Source of the DNA: SZUA-38 sp965212525
GTDB taxonomy: Bacteria > Pseudomonadota > Gammaproteobacteria > Xanthomonadales > SZUA-38
Length of the DNA stretch: 64,000 nucleotides
Assembly: GCA_965212525.1 (NCBI GenBank)
Contig: CBDBVC010000013.1
Span: 124,001 to 188,000 of the forward strand
Direction of reading: 5' to 3'
In this document: positions 18,092-27,630 of the stretch, piece by piece
Position numbering within the stretch: position 1 is the first letter of the stretch
Layout: every line of letters starts with the position of its first letter
The notes under the pieces: generated by a model
What the model was told of the DNA's origin: nothing
The model's database searches: none
What the model saw: only the letters and a program-made list of their open reading frames with translations
Made by a program: the position numbers and the translations under genes

Positions 18092-18429
18092 AGGCTGGCT
18101 CCATGATCGATATGTGGCGAAACGGCTTTCGCAATGCGCTCTACTATAGGACGCAGAGCAATCCGGTTTTTCTCAATCGCTCACAAAACGAGGTTCTGTC
18201 TGTATGGCCGGTATCGCCCATTGAGCCCGTCGTGAGTGTTGCTCAGGTGTCGATTTCTACCAAATCTGGGCCACATCCGGGCCATATCAGGACCATCTCT
18301 GGAAGATCAGTATCAAAATATAATACTTTCGAGCACCTTTACCGTCACTTTTGAGCTCCTGATGGGGCTTTACACACAGCACCACTAGACTGGACCAATC
18401 ACATTAACTGCCTTCGGCAGGGGGCCAAG
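18092..18429. other. 338-bp divergent intergenic region
   Basis: No gene is seen. The region contains tandem 11-bp repeats (18267-18299), a consensus -10 TATAAT (18319-18324) and a short hairpin, CTGCC-TTC-GGCAG (18408-18420), directly before the GGGGG ribosome site of the gene at 18430. Confidence 0.5.
18267..18324 (+). promoter_or_regulatory. Tandem 11-bp repeats upstream of a TATAAT -10 box
   Basis: Three contiguous units, TGGGCCACATC, CGGGCCATATC and AGGACCATCTC (18267-18299), and a degenerate fourth (18300-18310) share GGxCCA and a terminal TC. A perfect -10 (18319-18324) follows, but no good -35. Direct repeats at one helical turn that replace the -35 are typical of OmpR/PhoB-type activators, so an activator-dependent promoter is inferred. 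Confidence 0.35.
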
Positions 18430-19422
18430 ATGAAACAGATCATTCGCGAACGACTGGCACAGGAAATATGCAACTGGGGTCATGAGGGCCTGATCAATCC
18501 GAAACAGCAGGAGATGCTGGCCAGACGATATCAGGTTCATGCCTCTCTCGGACACGTTCTGCTTCGCTGGCTTGGTTTCTTTGCATTGTTCATGCTGGGC
18601 AGTTCACTGCTCGGCCTGATCGGCATGGCGCTTGGCCCTGCGGCCACACATGTTGCACCGTTCGTGATCATCGGCTTTGGCGCTGCCATGTGGTGGCAGG
18701 GTGTCCGGTTCGCGACAGAACCCCTGCAGCGCTATCCGATCAGTGGATCGGTACTACTGACAGCTGCCTTCATTGCCATCCTCGGCGGACTGGCCATGAT
18801 GATGGCGCTGTTCGATGCACAATTCGACCGCGAGCTGTGGTCGGTACTGATGCTGCTGACAGCCGGGCTGGCCGCAACCACCGCCTATCGTTACGGACTT
18901 CGCTGGCCACTTGGCCTGGCAATCCTGATGGCCTTTCATGCCCTGGGCAACTGGCACGCCTATGGCGGGCGCGGTAGCTACTTTCTCGGCATTGCCGACG
19001 AACGAGTCACCGCCGTGGTCGCCGCCTGTTCGATTGCGCTCGCCTTCTGGCATGAACACCAGATCGAACACAAACAGGGGGATCGCTGGCTCGGTTTTGG
19101 TCGCCTATACATGATCTTTGGCCTGCTTTACCTCAACATGTCGTTCTGGTTTCTCTCGATCCATCCGGGCACGCTGGGATGGGTCATCGTGTTCACTCTG
19201 ATCACAGCAGCCCAGGTCGCCATCGGCGCCGGATTGCGTGACGGCCGCATTCTTGGTTTCGGCGTCGTGTTTCTCGGCATCAATGTCTATACGCGCTATT
19301 TCGAATATTTCTGGGACGAGATGTCTAAAGGCAGTTTCTTCATGCTGGCAGGCATCGCCAGTCTGATTCTTGCTGCCATCTTCGAACGTCAGCGGTCGCC
19401 AGTCAGAGGAGAATCATCATGA
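18430..19422 (+). CDS. Polytopic membrane protein, DUF2157-like
   Basis: The 330-residue protein opens with a short cytoplasmic helix (RERLAQEICNWGHEGLI, then an ARRYQVH segment). About ten hydrophobic helices follow between residues 45 and 320. A short N-terminal helix with EGLI/GLL and Y followed by many helices is the layout of DUF2157 proteins, whose function is unknown. The next gene overlaps by 4 bases (ATGA) and encodes a protein of the same plan, so the pair is coupled and probably forms one complex. A GGGGG ribosome site precedes the ATG. A possible activator-dependent promoter lies at 18267-18324. Confidence 0.65.
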   Translation: MKQIIRERLAQEICNWGHEGLINPKQQEMLARRYQVHASLGHVLLRWLGFFALFMLGSSLLGLIGMALGPAATHVAPFVIIGFGAAMWWQGVRFATEPLQRYPISGSVLLTAAFIAILGGLAMMMALFDAQFDRELWSVLMLLTAGLAATTAYRYGLRWPLGLAILMAFHALGNWHAYGGRGSYFLGIADERVTAVVAACSIALAFWHEHQIEHKQGDRWLGFGRLYMIFGLLYLNMSFWFLSIHPGTLGWVIVFTLITAAQVAIGAGLRDGRILGFGVVFLGINVYTRYFEYFWDEMSKGSFFMLAGIASLILAAIFERQRSPVRGESS

Positions 19423-20484
19423 ACCCGCAACGCTTCAGATCCATCATGACTGCCGAACTGTCACAGCTGCGCCGAGAAGGCCTGCTGGATGAGAGCACTT
19501 TCGACACCCTCTCAGAACGCTATTCACCCACACAGTGGAACTGGGCCAGCATGGGTCGCTGGTTTGCAATTTTCGGTGGACTGTGCACCGCAGCAGGGAT
19601 ATGCATTGTTGCTGCCGACCTGTTTGAAATGACACTGAGAAACCTGGCCTGGGCCCTGACCCTGACCACAGCAGCTCTGCTGTGGGGCGGTTATCGCCTG
19701 AAACAATCCCGAATGAAATGGACGGCACTGAGCCTTGAAATGTGTGCCTCGCTGGCCATTATCGGCCTCACGTTCACGCTCGGCATCATCTTTTCGACCG
19801 GCTCGGGTAACTGGCCCATGCTGCTGCTGATCGATCTGTTCGTACTGTTGCCGCTGGCCTATCTGCTGCGCAACGTGCTGGTACTGATCGTCACCGCGGT
19901 TGTCTTCTTTACCTGGTTTGGCGGCATGACCGGTTACGTCTCCGGCTGGGGTGCCTACTGGTTCGGCATGAACTATCCCATGCGCTTCCTGCTGGCCGGT
20001 ATTCTCATTGCCCTGATCGGCGTGCTGCACCGCCAGGCAGAATCCGGATGGCTGCGTCAGTACCGTAACTTCTTCAAGGTCTGGTTATCGTCTGGTGTGT
20101 TCTTTGCCAACATGGCCCTGTGGCTGATGAGTCTGTTTGGGAATTTCAGCACCATCTACGGTCGTCATCTGGAAACGGGCCGCAGAACTGGTGATGTTCA
20201 ACCTGATGTGGATCGGGTTCAATGCAGCCCTGCTCTATCTGGGAACTCGATTTGGTCTGCGCATGCTCAGGGCTTATGGTGTCACCTTCCTCATCATCCA
20301 GGCCTACACGCTGTATTTCTGGAAGGTCGCCGGTCACATGGATCCGGTGCTGGCCACATTCCTGGCCGGATCGGTCACCCTCTGGATGGTGTGGAAATTC
20401 GAGACCCGAAGACGCCGTTCATCCGAAGATCAGGATAATCGGTCCAACCCACCCGAGCACGAGGATGGTGCTGTCACATCCTAG
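19419..20484 (+). pseudogene. Second DUF2157-like membrane protein with an apparent frameshift
   Basis: The protein begins with a cytoplasmic helix (LRREGLLDESTFDTLSERY), then at least eight membrane helices. Around 20140-20180 the frame turns into non-membrane sequence, while the +1 frame continues as membrane protein (ELVMFNLMWIGFNAALLYLG, then RMLRAYGVTFLIIQ) to the stop at 20484. Removing one base, most simply in AAA at 20174-20176, gives a continuous 354-residue protein reading RHLERAAELVMF at the join. The break could be an assembly error or a real mutation. It is translationally coupled to the preceding gene and converges on the lipoprotein gene, with their stop codons interlocked in CTAG (20481-20484). 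Confidence 0.65.
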
Positions 20485-21680
20485 GATTTCCGTAACCGGG
20501 CCATGGCAGCCTGCTTGGCCCGGTAGCGCTCTCGAGTATCCTCATCGTAAACCGTTTCCAGCGCACGTTTGATTGAATGCTGTGAGCTGATTGTGTGTCC
20601 CAATGCGTGCTGAACCTGAGCCAATGCCAACCAGGCCTTGTGCAGGTAGTCGGCATCACGCAGCACCTTGCGATAATAACGCTCTGCCTCTGCATACTGC
20701 CCTGCCTGATGAGCAGCGTGAGCCAGTGATAACCAGCCCAGTGGGTCTGACTCGTCATGCTCGGCCAGTCGCTGCTCGATCACCTGGGCATCAGTACTAC
20801 GCCCTTCCAGCATCAGCAGTTTTCGATAATTGTCCAGCAGGCTCAATGATCGTTCCGACGATTTCAATCCATACTGATACAGGGCTTCAGCGGTTTCAGT
20901 ATCGCCAGCGCGACGATGAATCACAGCCAGCAAATTCACACCCTGTTCGTGATCGGGGGCATATTGCAGTGACTCAATGGCATTCCAGTAAGCCAGTCCC
21001 AACTGGCCATTGATCAGTGCCTCAGCAGACTGGTTTCGATAGTACATGGCAATGAATTCATCACGGCTGATACGTCGACCCGCATGGCGGCTCACGTCAG
21101 GAAAAAAGTCAACGGTCAGGCTGGAGTGACCAAAGGTGTACGAACCCCGATCAGTACGATAGGTATTCTGGCGCAGGATGGTGCGCACATGCTCCACGCT
21201 CAGCAACAGACCACCCTGGATATCCAGCACTGGCATTTCCTCAACCAGCTGATAGCGCATATCCACTCCCGCCAGGTCTGTCAGGGCCGTGGTCAGTATG
21301 GCCAGAGACATGCAATTACCTGCACGTCGCAACATTGCCTTGTGGGCCTGCAGGGTATCATCGTGGTATTCGAATCGACCGAGAATGGGTTCCAGATATT
21401 CAAACGTGCGCTCGTGCGGTGCAGTCTCCTGTCGTGACTGGTCGTTGAAGTAGGCCAGAAAGTCTGAACGCTGTACAGCGCTCAGCTGAAACAGTTGCTC
21501 CACCTCGATCAAAGCTGGTCGATCACCAAACAGTACACCATTCATGACCGGAAACGGCAATGGCTCCGGTTCCGGCACAGTGTCGTTGATCACTAGCGGC
21601 TGTTGAGTCGCGCACCCGGTAATCAACAGCAGAAGGGCGCAGACAGCAGGAATGTAAACTGATCGAAGCATCAACCGCAT
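20481..21680 (-). CDS. Lipoprotein with transglutaminase-like core and TPR repeats
   Basis: The start at 21680 (MRLMLRS) is chosen because GAGGAGA lies directly before it; 21671 is an alternative and 21713 has no ribosome site. The 399-residue product has a lipoprotein signal with lipobox LITGC (Cys23). Residues about 100-200 contain RRAGNCMSLAILTTALTD, resembling the Cys of transglutaminase-like folds, and later GHSSLTVDFFP. The C-terminal half has TPR-like helical pairs (YAEAERYYRKVLRDADYL, KAWLALAQVQHALG). Proteins of this design occur in gammaproteobacterial envelopes, usually without known activity. Sorting to the outer membrane is inferred, since no Asp is seen at position +2. Confidence 0.7.
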   Translation of the reverse strand: MRLMLRSVYIPAVCALLLLITGCATQQPLVINDTVPEPEPLPFPVMNGVLFGDRPALIEVEQLFQLSAVQRSDFLAYFNDQSRQETAPHERTFEYLEPILGRFEYHDDTLQAHKAMLRRAGNCMSLAILTTALTDLAGVDMRYQLVEEMPVLDIQGGLLLSVEHVRTILRQNTYRTDRGSYTFGHSSLTVDFFPDVSRHAGRRISRDEFIAMYYRNQSAEALINGQLGLAYWNAIESLQYAPDHEQGVNLLAVIHRRAGDTETAEALYQYGLKSSERSLSLLDNYRKLLMLEGRSTDAQVIEQRLAEHDESDPLGWLSLAHAAHQAGQYAEAERYYRKVLRDADYLHKAWLALAQVQHALGHTISSQHSIKRALETVYDEDTRERYRAKQAAMARLRKS

Positions 21681-21767
21681 TCTCCTCGGGTTCTTGTCTT
21701 CTTTGACAACCATACGCGAAGGATCGTTTCATGTCGCCATCGACAGCCTCAGGCTACGACACGAAAA

Positions 21768-21792
21768 CAGGGTCCTTGTGAACGGGACCCTG
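21768..21792 (-). terminator. Intrinsic terminator for the minus-strand gene
   Basis: On the minus strand the hairpin CAGGGTCC/GGACCCTG with a 9-base loop is followed by TTTT. It lies 48 bases after the stop of the gene ending at 21840. Confidence 0.7.
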
Positions 21793-21839
21793 CTGCGATA
21801 ACGTGATTGAACTGCCGACTGTTTCCGGGCTATCAGACG

Positions 21840-23015
21840 CTAATCCATCCTGAACAGACGGTACTCACCGTCCACGCTGCGAGTACCGTTGCCACAGGTC
21901 ATCGCTGCGGTCAGTCGCTGGTCACCGACAGCGGTATAGGCAAACGCCACGCTGCAATCCAGACCATCAAAACGATACCCTTCCAGACTGCAGGCTACCG
22001 TGCCATCAACCGGACGGGCATCCTGACACAGGATGCGGTACAGCAGAACAGGCAGGCCAGGTGAGACCGGCTGATCGAATACATCGAAATAATGGCCGGA
22101 AAGGCCCTGTGATGCCGGACCGGTGTAATCGATCATGACGGCGGTGAAATTATCGGCTGTCGACGAGTCACCACTCGAACCGGCCACCCAGTTGCCCACC
22201 AGGTCGGGCAATGCGGGATCCTCGGCAGGTATCGATGCACTACGGGTTAGTGGCAGGCGACTGTACTGCATCGGGCCACCCACGATTGGCAGGGTCGAAC
22301 CCAGGATACCGTTGTATTCAACCAGCAGGCTGTCAAACTCATCAACCAGTACATAAACCGTGCCGACATTGTCGGGTGCTGCACGGTCACACGGCTGGGT
22401 CACACAGACAATTTCGTGATACGAGGCCATCTCGCCAATAAAGGTATTGCCATTCAAGCGACCACCGCCGTAGTGCCAGAGCGGATCACCGTCATCTGAA
22501 AAATCCATCAGTGCGGCAGTGAAGATGTCATCCTGCTGATCAATGAACAGACCGGAAAACGTCAGACCGGGCGTCACCCAGCTGCCGGACTGCAGTCGCA
22601 CCGGCGTGTTGGCTGCAGAGGTGAATGTGATTGTCTCACTGTCACGTGGCATGGCACCGAAGCCATTATCGACCAGATAGTTGATGACGATGCTGTCCTC
22701 GAAGTCGGGTAGCGTATCCAGTTCAGCCAGCGGATTGATCAATTCGCGAAACGGCGTCAGCACCTGTGCACAGACACCGCCCAGCATTGGCGATGACAGC
22801 GTGGCGATCACATTGATCTCTGTATTGCTGGCCTGCAGCGACAGGGTTCCGCCGCAACTGTCGATCCAGCTGTCGTCCAGCAGAATCAGAAACGGTTGAT
22901 CTGGCTGGATGCGTTCAGGGTGTACTGTCATGGGATCGAAAAGCAATTGCGCATTCGCGGCCGAGGTAAACAGCAATAGCGCCCATGTCATCAGCAGGGA
23001 TTTGTGTTGTGTCAT
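21840..23015 (-). CDS. Secreted protein of unknown function with a GSW-type beta domain
   Basis: The start at 23015 (MTQHKSLL) is preferred because AAGGAG lies 7 bases upstream; the ATG at 23021 touches that site. The 391-residue product has a signal peptide (cleavage near SAANA, residue 22). The mature protein begins with a Cys-containing beta domain (to about 125). Two similar segments follow: SGSWVTPGLTFSGLFI with DGDPLWHYGGG, and VGNWVAGSSGD with later ALMIDYTG-like strands. They resemble a secreted beta module of the form GxWxxPxxxGxG found in related bacteria. The protein at 39952-40863 carries a similar SGLWWNPDEPGTG motif. The fold assignment is by eye only. Confidence 0.55.
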   Translation of the reverse strand: MTQHKSLLMTWALLLFTSAANAQLLFDPMTVHPERIQPDQPFLILLDDSWIDSCGGTLSLQASNTEINVIATLSSPMLGGVCAQVLTPFRELINPLAELDTLPDFEDSIVINYLVDNGFGAMPRDSETITFTSAANTPVRLQSGSWVTPGLTFSGLFIDQQDDIFTAALMDFSDDGDPLWHYGGGRLNGNTFIGEMASYHEIVCVTQPCDRAAPDNVGTVYVLVDEFDSLLVEYNGILGSTLPIVGGPMQYSRLPLTRSASIPAEDPALPDLVGNWVAGSSGDSSTADNFTAVMIDYTGPASQGLSGHYFDVFDQPVSPGLPVLLYRILCQDARPVDGTVACSLEGYRFDGLDCSVAFAYTAVGDQRLTAAMTCGNGTRSVDGEYRLFRMD

Positions 23016-23154
23016 CAGCATTCTCCTTGTCCATCAATACTGCCCTGTGCTGCCTGGGTCCATGCCAGTCACGAACATGATAACGCCAATATGTACGAAG
23101 AGTGTAGTATTTCTGTGAAAAGATGTAACAGAATGTAATCCTGGGTACCGCAAA

Positions 23155-23183
23155 TAAAAAAAACGGGCAGCCTGGCTGCCCGT
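23155..23183 (-). terminator. Strong intrinsic terminator (minus strand)
   Basis: Read on the minus strand, the hairpin ACGGGCAG/CTGCCCGT with a five-base loop is followed by an uninterrupted run of eight or nine T residues (A-tract 23155-23163 on the plus strand). It ends the gene whose stop codon is at 23218. Confidence 0.9.
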
Positions 23184-23217
23184 GTTTATCGATCCTGTCG
23201 GATCTGATTGGTGTTGA

Positions 23218-23979
23218 TTATTCGCCCTCGTCGTAGCTCAGCGACAACTCCTTGTTGTGGCGATAGATGGTGTAGCTCGCCGATTCAAAATGAGATGAGA
23301 AGCGATCAAGCATTTCCCTCGCTTTTTCCTCGGAGTCCAGGTGTTCTGCCAGGAAGGCATAGAAATTCTGCTCGGGTGGCGCCATTGACGCATAGTTTTC
23401 ATGTGGTGAGGCCAGGTAGAGGCTGGCACTACCGCTGATACGGTTGCCCCAGACCCAGTTTCTGGGCCAGTCATGCTCCTTGGCAACAGAACTCAATTCA
23501 GTCACCGACTGGGTCATGCCCGCACCACTGCCCTGTTTGACAACCCAGGTGGTGACACCGACATAATTGGCCACGGTACCTTCGGGCCAGTGGCTGTTTG
23601 CCCAGTCGGTGCTGCTCAGATGATGCTGGTACGAGGCCACGTGCGGATGCACCGTCTCGTTCCAGTGCTGGCCCAGACCGGACTCCAGACTCCAGGCGCT
23701 GTAGGCATCCTGGTCTGCCCAGTCAAAACAGCAATGCCGGACGACATGATAATCGATGCGGTCACCCACCACCGGCGTATAGACCTGCCATCGTCTTGGG
23801 TCCCCCTTCTCATCCCGCATCGCCACATGGGCCTTGAATGCCGCTTCGAATTCAGCTTCATGACCCGGTTTCGGAACGACCATCCAGCTGTCGGACAGAC
23901 TGGGTGGAGCCTCGTCCTGTGCCACGGAATAGACAGGCAGCAGAAACAGACAGATCAATGCTGTGATTATTTTTTTCAT
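23218..23979 (-). CDS. Exported protein of unknown function
   Basis: The 253-residue protein has a Sec signal peptide (MKKIITALICLFLLPVYSVA, about 20 residues) and a good ribosome site (AAGGGGAAAG). The mature part contains SWMVVPKPGHEAEFEAAFKA (about 31-50), which looks like the first strand-helix unit of a dimeric alpha/beta-barrel (ABM/EthD-like). A second similar unit, TTWVVKQGSGAGMTQSVTEL, lies at about 147-166. Two such halves would make a self-contained barrel. The histidine- and tryptophan-rich middle (HWNETVHPHVASYQHH) could bind metal or heme, but this is speculative. No named family is recognised. Confidence 0.6.
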   Translation of the reverse strand: MKKIITALICLFLLPVYSVAQDEAPPSLSDSWMVVPKPGHEAEFEAAFKAHVAMRDEKGDPRRWQVYTPVVGDRIDYHVVRHCCFDWADQDAYSAWSLESGLGQHWNETVHPHVASYQHHLSSTDWANSHWPEGTVANYVGVTTWVVKQGSGAGMTQSVTELSSVAKEHDWPRNWVWGNRISGSASLYLASPHENYASMAPPEQNFYAFLAEHLDSEEKAREMLDRFSSHFESASYTIYRHNKELSLSYDEGE

Positions 23980-24123
23980 TGCTTTCCCCTTCGTATTGAG
24001 ATGAACCGGTCAACCACCACAGTCACCGGCCGTCATTTCAGTATAGCCACTATTCCGCAAATGTCGTCCGTGCTGAAAATCAGCCAACCCGGATCAGGGG
24101 TGACTACTGTCTGCTCGGAAAAA

Positions 24124-24915
24124 TTACCAGTGATTGCGCAGTTCACGCAGCTTGAGAAAAACGTCTCTGGCTGACGGGGCTGCCGCCAGTTCGGGAAACT
24201 CGTCGCGCAGCTGTTCAATCACCCCGGGCTGCTGCAATCGGAAAAAGGTATTCACCTTTCTTTCAAGTGACAGTGTGGTAACGAGTGGGTTGCCTGGATC
24301 CTGATTTTCCACCACCGAAAGCAGATCCGCGGCATCGGAATTGCCCGGTTCACGATTCAGGGTGAACTTGAGATTGTTGACGATGTAGTCATGGCCCGGA
24401 TAGATGTGGGTCTGTTCCGGCAGCACATTCAGCTGCGACTGGAAGGTGTCATACAGTTCATCCGGATGCCCGCCATTATGGCAGTTACCGGCGCCGGCAT
24501 TGAACAGCGTGTCACCACAGAACAACGCCGGTTGTTCGGTTTGTGAAAGCAGGCAGACATGGCTCATCGTGTGACCGGGGGTATCCATGACACTCAGCTC
24601 GACCGAGCTGCCAACACGCACGATATCGCCAGCCTGCAGCGCATTGCTCATGCCCGGAATTCGTCCGGCAGCACCGGCATGGGCATAGATCCGTGCGCCG
24701 GTCACGTTCATCAGGGGAACATTGCCTCCGGTATGGTCACCGTGCTCATGCGTGTTGAGTATGGCCGTGATTTCCCATCCGTTCTGCTGAGCAGTCTCCA
24801 GACACAAATGATGCGCCAGGGGATCGATGGCCAGGGCTTCACCGGTCTCCGGGCAGACAATCAGATAGTTGTAATTCCTGAGCCGGTTGTTGGTCCAGAT
24901 CTGTTTGACAATCAT
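24124..24915 (-). CDS. Hydroxyacylglutathione hydrolase-like metallo-beta-lactamase-fold enzyme (GloB-type)
   Basis: The start at 24915 (MIVKQIWTNNRLRNYNYLIV) fits the family N-terminus and lies 9 bases after GGAG; ATG 24921 overlaps the ribosome site closely. The 263-residue protein has the metal-binding THEHGDHTGG (His56, His58, Asp60, His61), DTPGHT, CGDTLF and PGHDY motifs of glyoxalase II. That enzyme hydrolyses S-lactoylglutathione to lactate and glutathione in the cytoplasm. The C-terminal helical part (FTLNREPGN, VTTLSLERKVNTFFR) matches the substrate-binding domain of GloB. The gene is monocistronic. Confidence 0.8.
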   Translation of the reverse strand: MIVKQIWTNNRLRNYNYLIVCPETGEALAIDPLAHHLCLETAQQNGWEITAILNTHEHGDHTGGNVPLMNVTGARIYAHAGAAGRIPGMSNALQAGDIVRVGSSVELSVMDTPGHTMSHVCLLSQTEQPALFCGDTLFNAGAGNCHNGGHPDELYDTFQSQLNVLPEQTHIYPGHDYIVNNLKFTLNREPGNSDAADLLSVVENQDPGNPLVTTLSLERKVNTFFRLQQPGVIEQLRDEFPELAAAPSARDVFLKLRELRNHW

Positions 24916-25165
24916 TCGCATTCTCCGTGAGTCTGACAGACTAATCCCAGATGAGTGTTTCGACAAACTTTGTGTCTGTGGTGAATGATCATTGCATCAA
25001 CCATGATAACGTGAACCAATAATCCGGTACGTGATTGCACCATGGCAACGCTGGTCAGAAGTCAGGTATTTGTCAAAAAATGTAAAAGCAGCGTCTACTG
25101 TACTTTCGGCATTGTGCGCACTCCTGATTTTTGGAATATACTGGGATCCAGAAGAGGAGGGTAGC

Positions 25166-25534
25166 GTGGACGTGACTATGATTAGACAATCTATCGTCGG
25201 ATCGTTGACAATGGGTCTGACTTTAATTCTGGCTGGGTGTGGTGATCCGGCCGCCGAACTCACTGGCAACTGGCGACAAACCAGCGGTGACTACACCAAT
25301 TCCACCCTGAGCCTCAACGCTGACGGCAGCGGCCGTTACAGTGTCAAGGGTGGTGTCAACTACGACATCGGCAACTGGAGTGCGGACGGTGATCGCATCA
25401 CGATCACCTTCCAGAGCAATGACGGTTACGATCAGGATTCTGTCCTGGCCGAATACGAGCTTGCGACCAACGTACTGACCATCGACTCTGCCACCAACTA
25501 CGAGAGCATGACCGGACGCTGGCAGCGCCAGTAG
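25166..25534 (+). CDS. Small lipoprotein with a lipocalin-like beta domain
   Basis: The GTG at 25166 is chosen because GAGGAGGG lies 5 bases upstream; the next ATG (25178) is too far from it, and earlier starts have no ribosome site. The 122-residue product has a lipoprotein signal with lipobox LILAGC (Cys25). The rest reads as short beta strands: LTGNWRQTSGDYTNSTLSL, DGSGRYSVKGG, IGNWSADGDRITITF and NVLTID. These form the small barrel-like module common in bacterial lipoproteins (lipocalin-like/DUF5640 type). Function is unknown. It has good codon structure but no evident partners. Confidence 0.65.
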   Translation: MDVTMIRQSIVGSLTMGLTLILAGCGDPAAELTGNWRQTSGDYTNSTLSLNADGSGRYSVKGGVNYDIGNWSADGDRITITFQSNDGYDQDSVLAEYELATNVLTIDSATNYESMTGRWQRQ

Positions 25535-25565
25535 GCGATATCAGCGTTCTTCGATGCTGATCTGA

Positions 25566-27620
25566 TCAGCCACCACTCTCGTCAGGCTGCAGCAGCACCA
25601 GTGTCAGCACATCATACAGGGCGACCAGCTCGTCCTCCTGATTGGTCATTTCCACAGCCCATTTGACGATACCCTGCGGCGGTTCATCATCTCGCGGCGC
25701 TTTCCTGATTTTCTGTTTCACCACCAGCTTCACCGCAATGGTGTCACCGATGCCTACCGGTGTGATGAAACGCAGGTTATCAAGGCCGTAATTGGCCAGC
25801 ACTGGCCCGGGTGCCGGATCCACAAACAGACCTGCCGCCGCCGAGATCAGGAAATAGCCGTGAGCCACGCGCTTACCGAATACCGGCGATTGCTGTGCCG
25901 CAATGTCATCGAAATGGGCATAGAAATGATCGCCCGAGAGACAACCGAAATTGACGATATCAGCCTCGGTCACGGTGCGGCGGTGACTCTGGTAACACTC
26001 ACCGATGGCCAGCTCCTCGAAATACTTGCGGAACGGATGTACCACATCGGTCGTGGTGATTGCACCGGGTGTGTATTCATTGGTGATGGCCATCAGAGCG
26101 GATGGCGATCCCTGGATGGCGGTGCGTTGCATGTAATGCTTGATGGCCAGCGAGCCACCCAGCTCCTCGCCGCCGCCGGCACGCCCCGGGCCACCATGAA
26201 CCAGCATCGGTAATGGCGAACCGTGACCGGTGGACTCTGCCGCACAATCTCGATTGATCACCAGCATGCGGCCGTGATACGAGGCACAGCCGAGTATCAG
26301 CTTGCGTGCCTCGCTGTTGTCGTGGGTAAATACCGAGCCGGCTAGTGAACCCTTGCCGCGACGCGCGATCTCGATGGCGTCATCGAGCGTGTCGTAGGGC
26401 ATGATGGTGTTGACCGGACCAAAGGCCTCGATGGCATGCGGGCCATCCTCGGTTGCCAGTGGCTGGCCGCAATAGAGCAATGTCGGTGGATAGAATGCAC
26501 CCTTCTCGGCGTCGGCATCGAGCACCTCGAAGTTTTCCTTTTCACCATAGACCACCTGACAGGTCTGCTTCAGTTTTTCCACATTTTCACGGACATCATC
26601 ACGCTGGGATTGCCCCACCAGGGCGCCCATGCGCACTTCCCTGTTGTCAGGGTTGCCGATGACAACGCCATCAAGCCGCTTGCTGATGGCATCGATGGCC
26701 GGTTCGAGCAGATCTCGCGGCACGATGGTGCGGCGAATGGCAGTACATTTCTGACCCGCCTTGACCGTCATCTCGTTGACCACTTCCTTGACGAACAGCT
26801 TGAATTCTTCCGAATCCGGCTTCACGGTTTCGCCCAGTATGCAGCAGTTCAGTGAATCGGCCTCGGTATTGAACGGGATGCAGTTATTGACAATATTCGG
26901 ATGCGCCTTCAGCTTCTGCGCGGTACTGGCCGAACCGGTAAAGGTCACCACATCCTGACTGGTGAGGTGATCGAAAAGGTCACCGATACCACCACAGATC
27001 AGCTGTATCGAGCCTTCCGGGAAAATCTCGCTGGCAATCATTTCGCGAACCATGGCTTCGGTGAGATAACAGGTCACGGTGCCCGGCTTGACGATCACCG
27101 GCATGCCGGCGATCAGTGAGGGTGCAATCTTCTCCAGCATGCCCCAGCAGGGGAAATTGAAGGCATTGATGTGCAGCGACACCCCATTTTTCGGCGTCAG
27201 GATGTGGCGCGCGACGAAGGTGCCGTTCTTGGACAGCGGGATCGAATCACCCTCGACGATGTAGGGCTCGTTGGGCAGTTCACGACGTGCGATCGAGGAC
27301 ATTGAAAACATCGTGCCGATGCCTCCCTCGATATCAACCCAGCCATCCGACCGCGTGGCACCGGTCATGGCTGAAATGGGGTAGAACTGTTTCTTCTTCT
27401 CGTTCAGGTGCATGGCCAGTGCTTTCAGCGCCAGTGCACGTTCGTGGATGGTCATCTCACGCAATGTCGATTTGCGACCGTAATCCAGAACCGCCTTGAA
27501 ATCGATGCCGTCGGAAGAGACGGTACCGATCTGTTCGCCTGTGACCGCGTTATAGACCGCCCTGCCCTGGCTGTCCGATTCGAACCATTGTCCGTTTACA
27601 TAACTGGCAATTTTCTTCAT
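25566..27620 (-). CDS. paaZ: Bifunctional oxepin-CoA hydrolase / 3-oxo-5,6-dehydrosuberyl-CoA semialdehyde dehydrogenase
   Basis: The 684-residue protein has both PaaZ parts. The N-terminal aldehyde dehydrogenase (1-520) has catalytic Glu253 (NTEADSLN) and Cys292 (GQKCTAIRR). The C-terminal MaoC-type (R)-hydratase (about 530-684) has Asp564 and His569 in GDHFYAHFD. These correspond to the catalytic residues of E. coli PaaZ (E256, C295, D561, H566). The enzyme opens the oxepin ring and oxidises the resulting aldehyde in aerobic phenylacetyl-CoA breakdown. paaY lies 10 bp upstream on the same strand, and paaFGHJ run in the opposite direction from a shared 137-bp region. Confidence 0.95.
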   Translation of the reverse strand: MKKIASYVNGQWFESDSQGRAVYNAVTGEQIGTVSSDGIDFKAVLDYGRKSTLREMTIHERALALKALAMHLNEKKKQFYPISAMTGATRSDGWVDIEGGIGTMFSMSSIARRELPNEPYIVEGDSIPLSKNGTFVARHILTPKNGVSLHINAFNFPCWGMLEKIAPSLIAGMPVIVKPGTVTCYLTEAMVREMIASEIFPEGSIQLICGGIGDLFDHLTSQDVVTFTGSASTAQKLKAHPNIVNNCIPFNTEADSLNCCILGETVKPDSEEFKLFVKEVVNEMTVKAGQKCTAIRRTIVPRDLLEPAIDAISKRLDGVVIGNPDNREVRMGALVGQSQRDDVRENVEKLKQTCQVVYGEKENFEVLDADAEKGAFYPPTLLYCGQPLATEDGPHAIEAFGPVNTIMPYDTLDDAIEIARRGKGSLAGSVFTHDNSEARKLILGCASYHGRMLVINRDCAAESTGHGSPLPMLVHGGPGRAGGGEELGGSLAIKHYMQRTAIQGSPSALMAITNEYTPGAITTTDVVHPFRKYFEELAIGECYQSHRRTVTEADIVNFGCLSGDHFYAHFDDIAAQQSPVFGKRVAHGYFLISAAAGLFVDPAPGPVLANYGLDNLRFITPVGIGDTIAVKLVVKQKIRKAPRDDEPPQGIVKWAVEMTNQEDELVALYDVLTLVLLQPDESGG

Positions 27621-27630
27621 GTGTCAGGGC

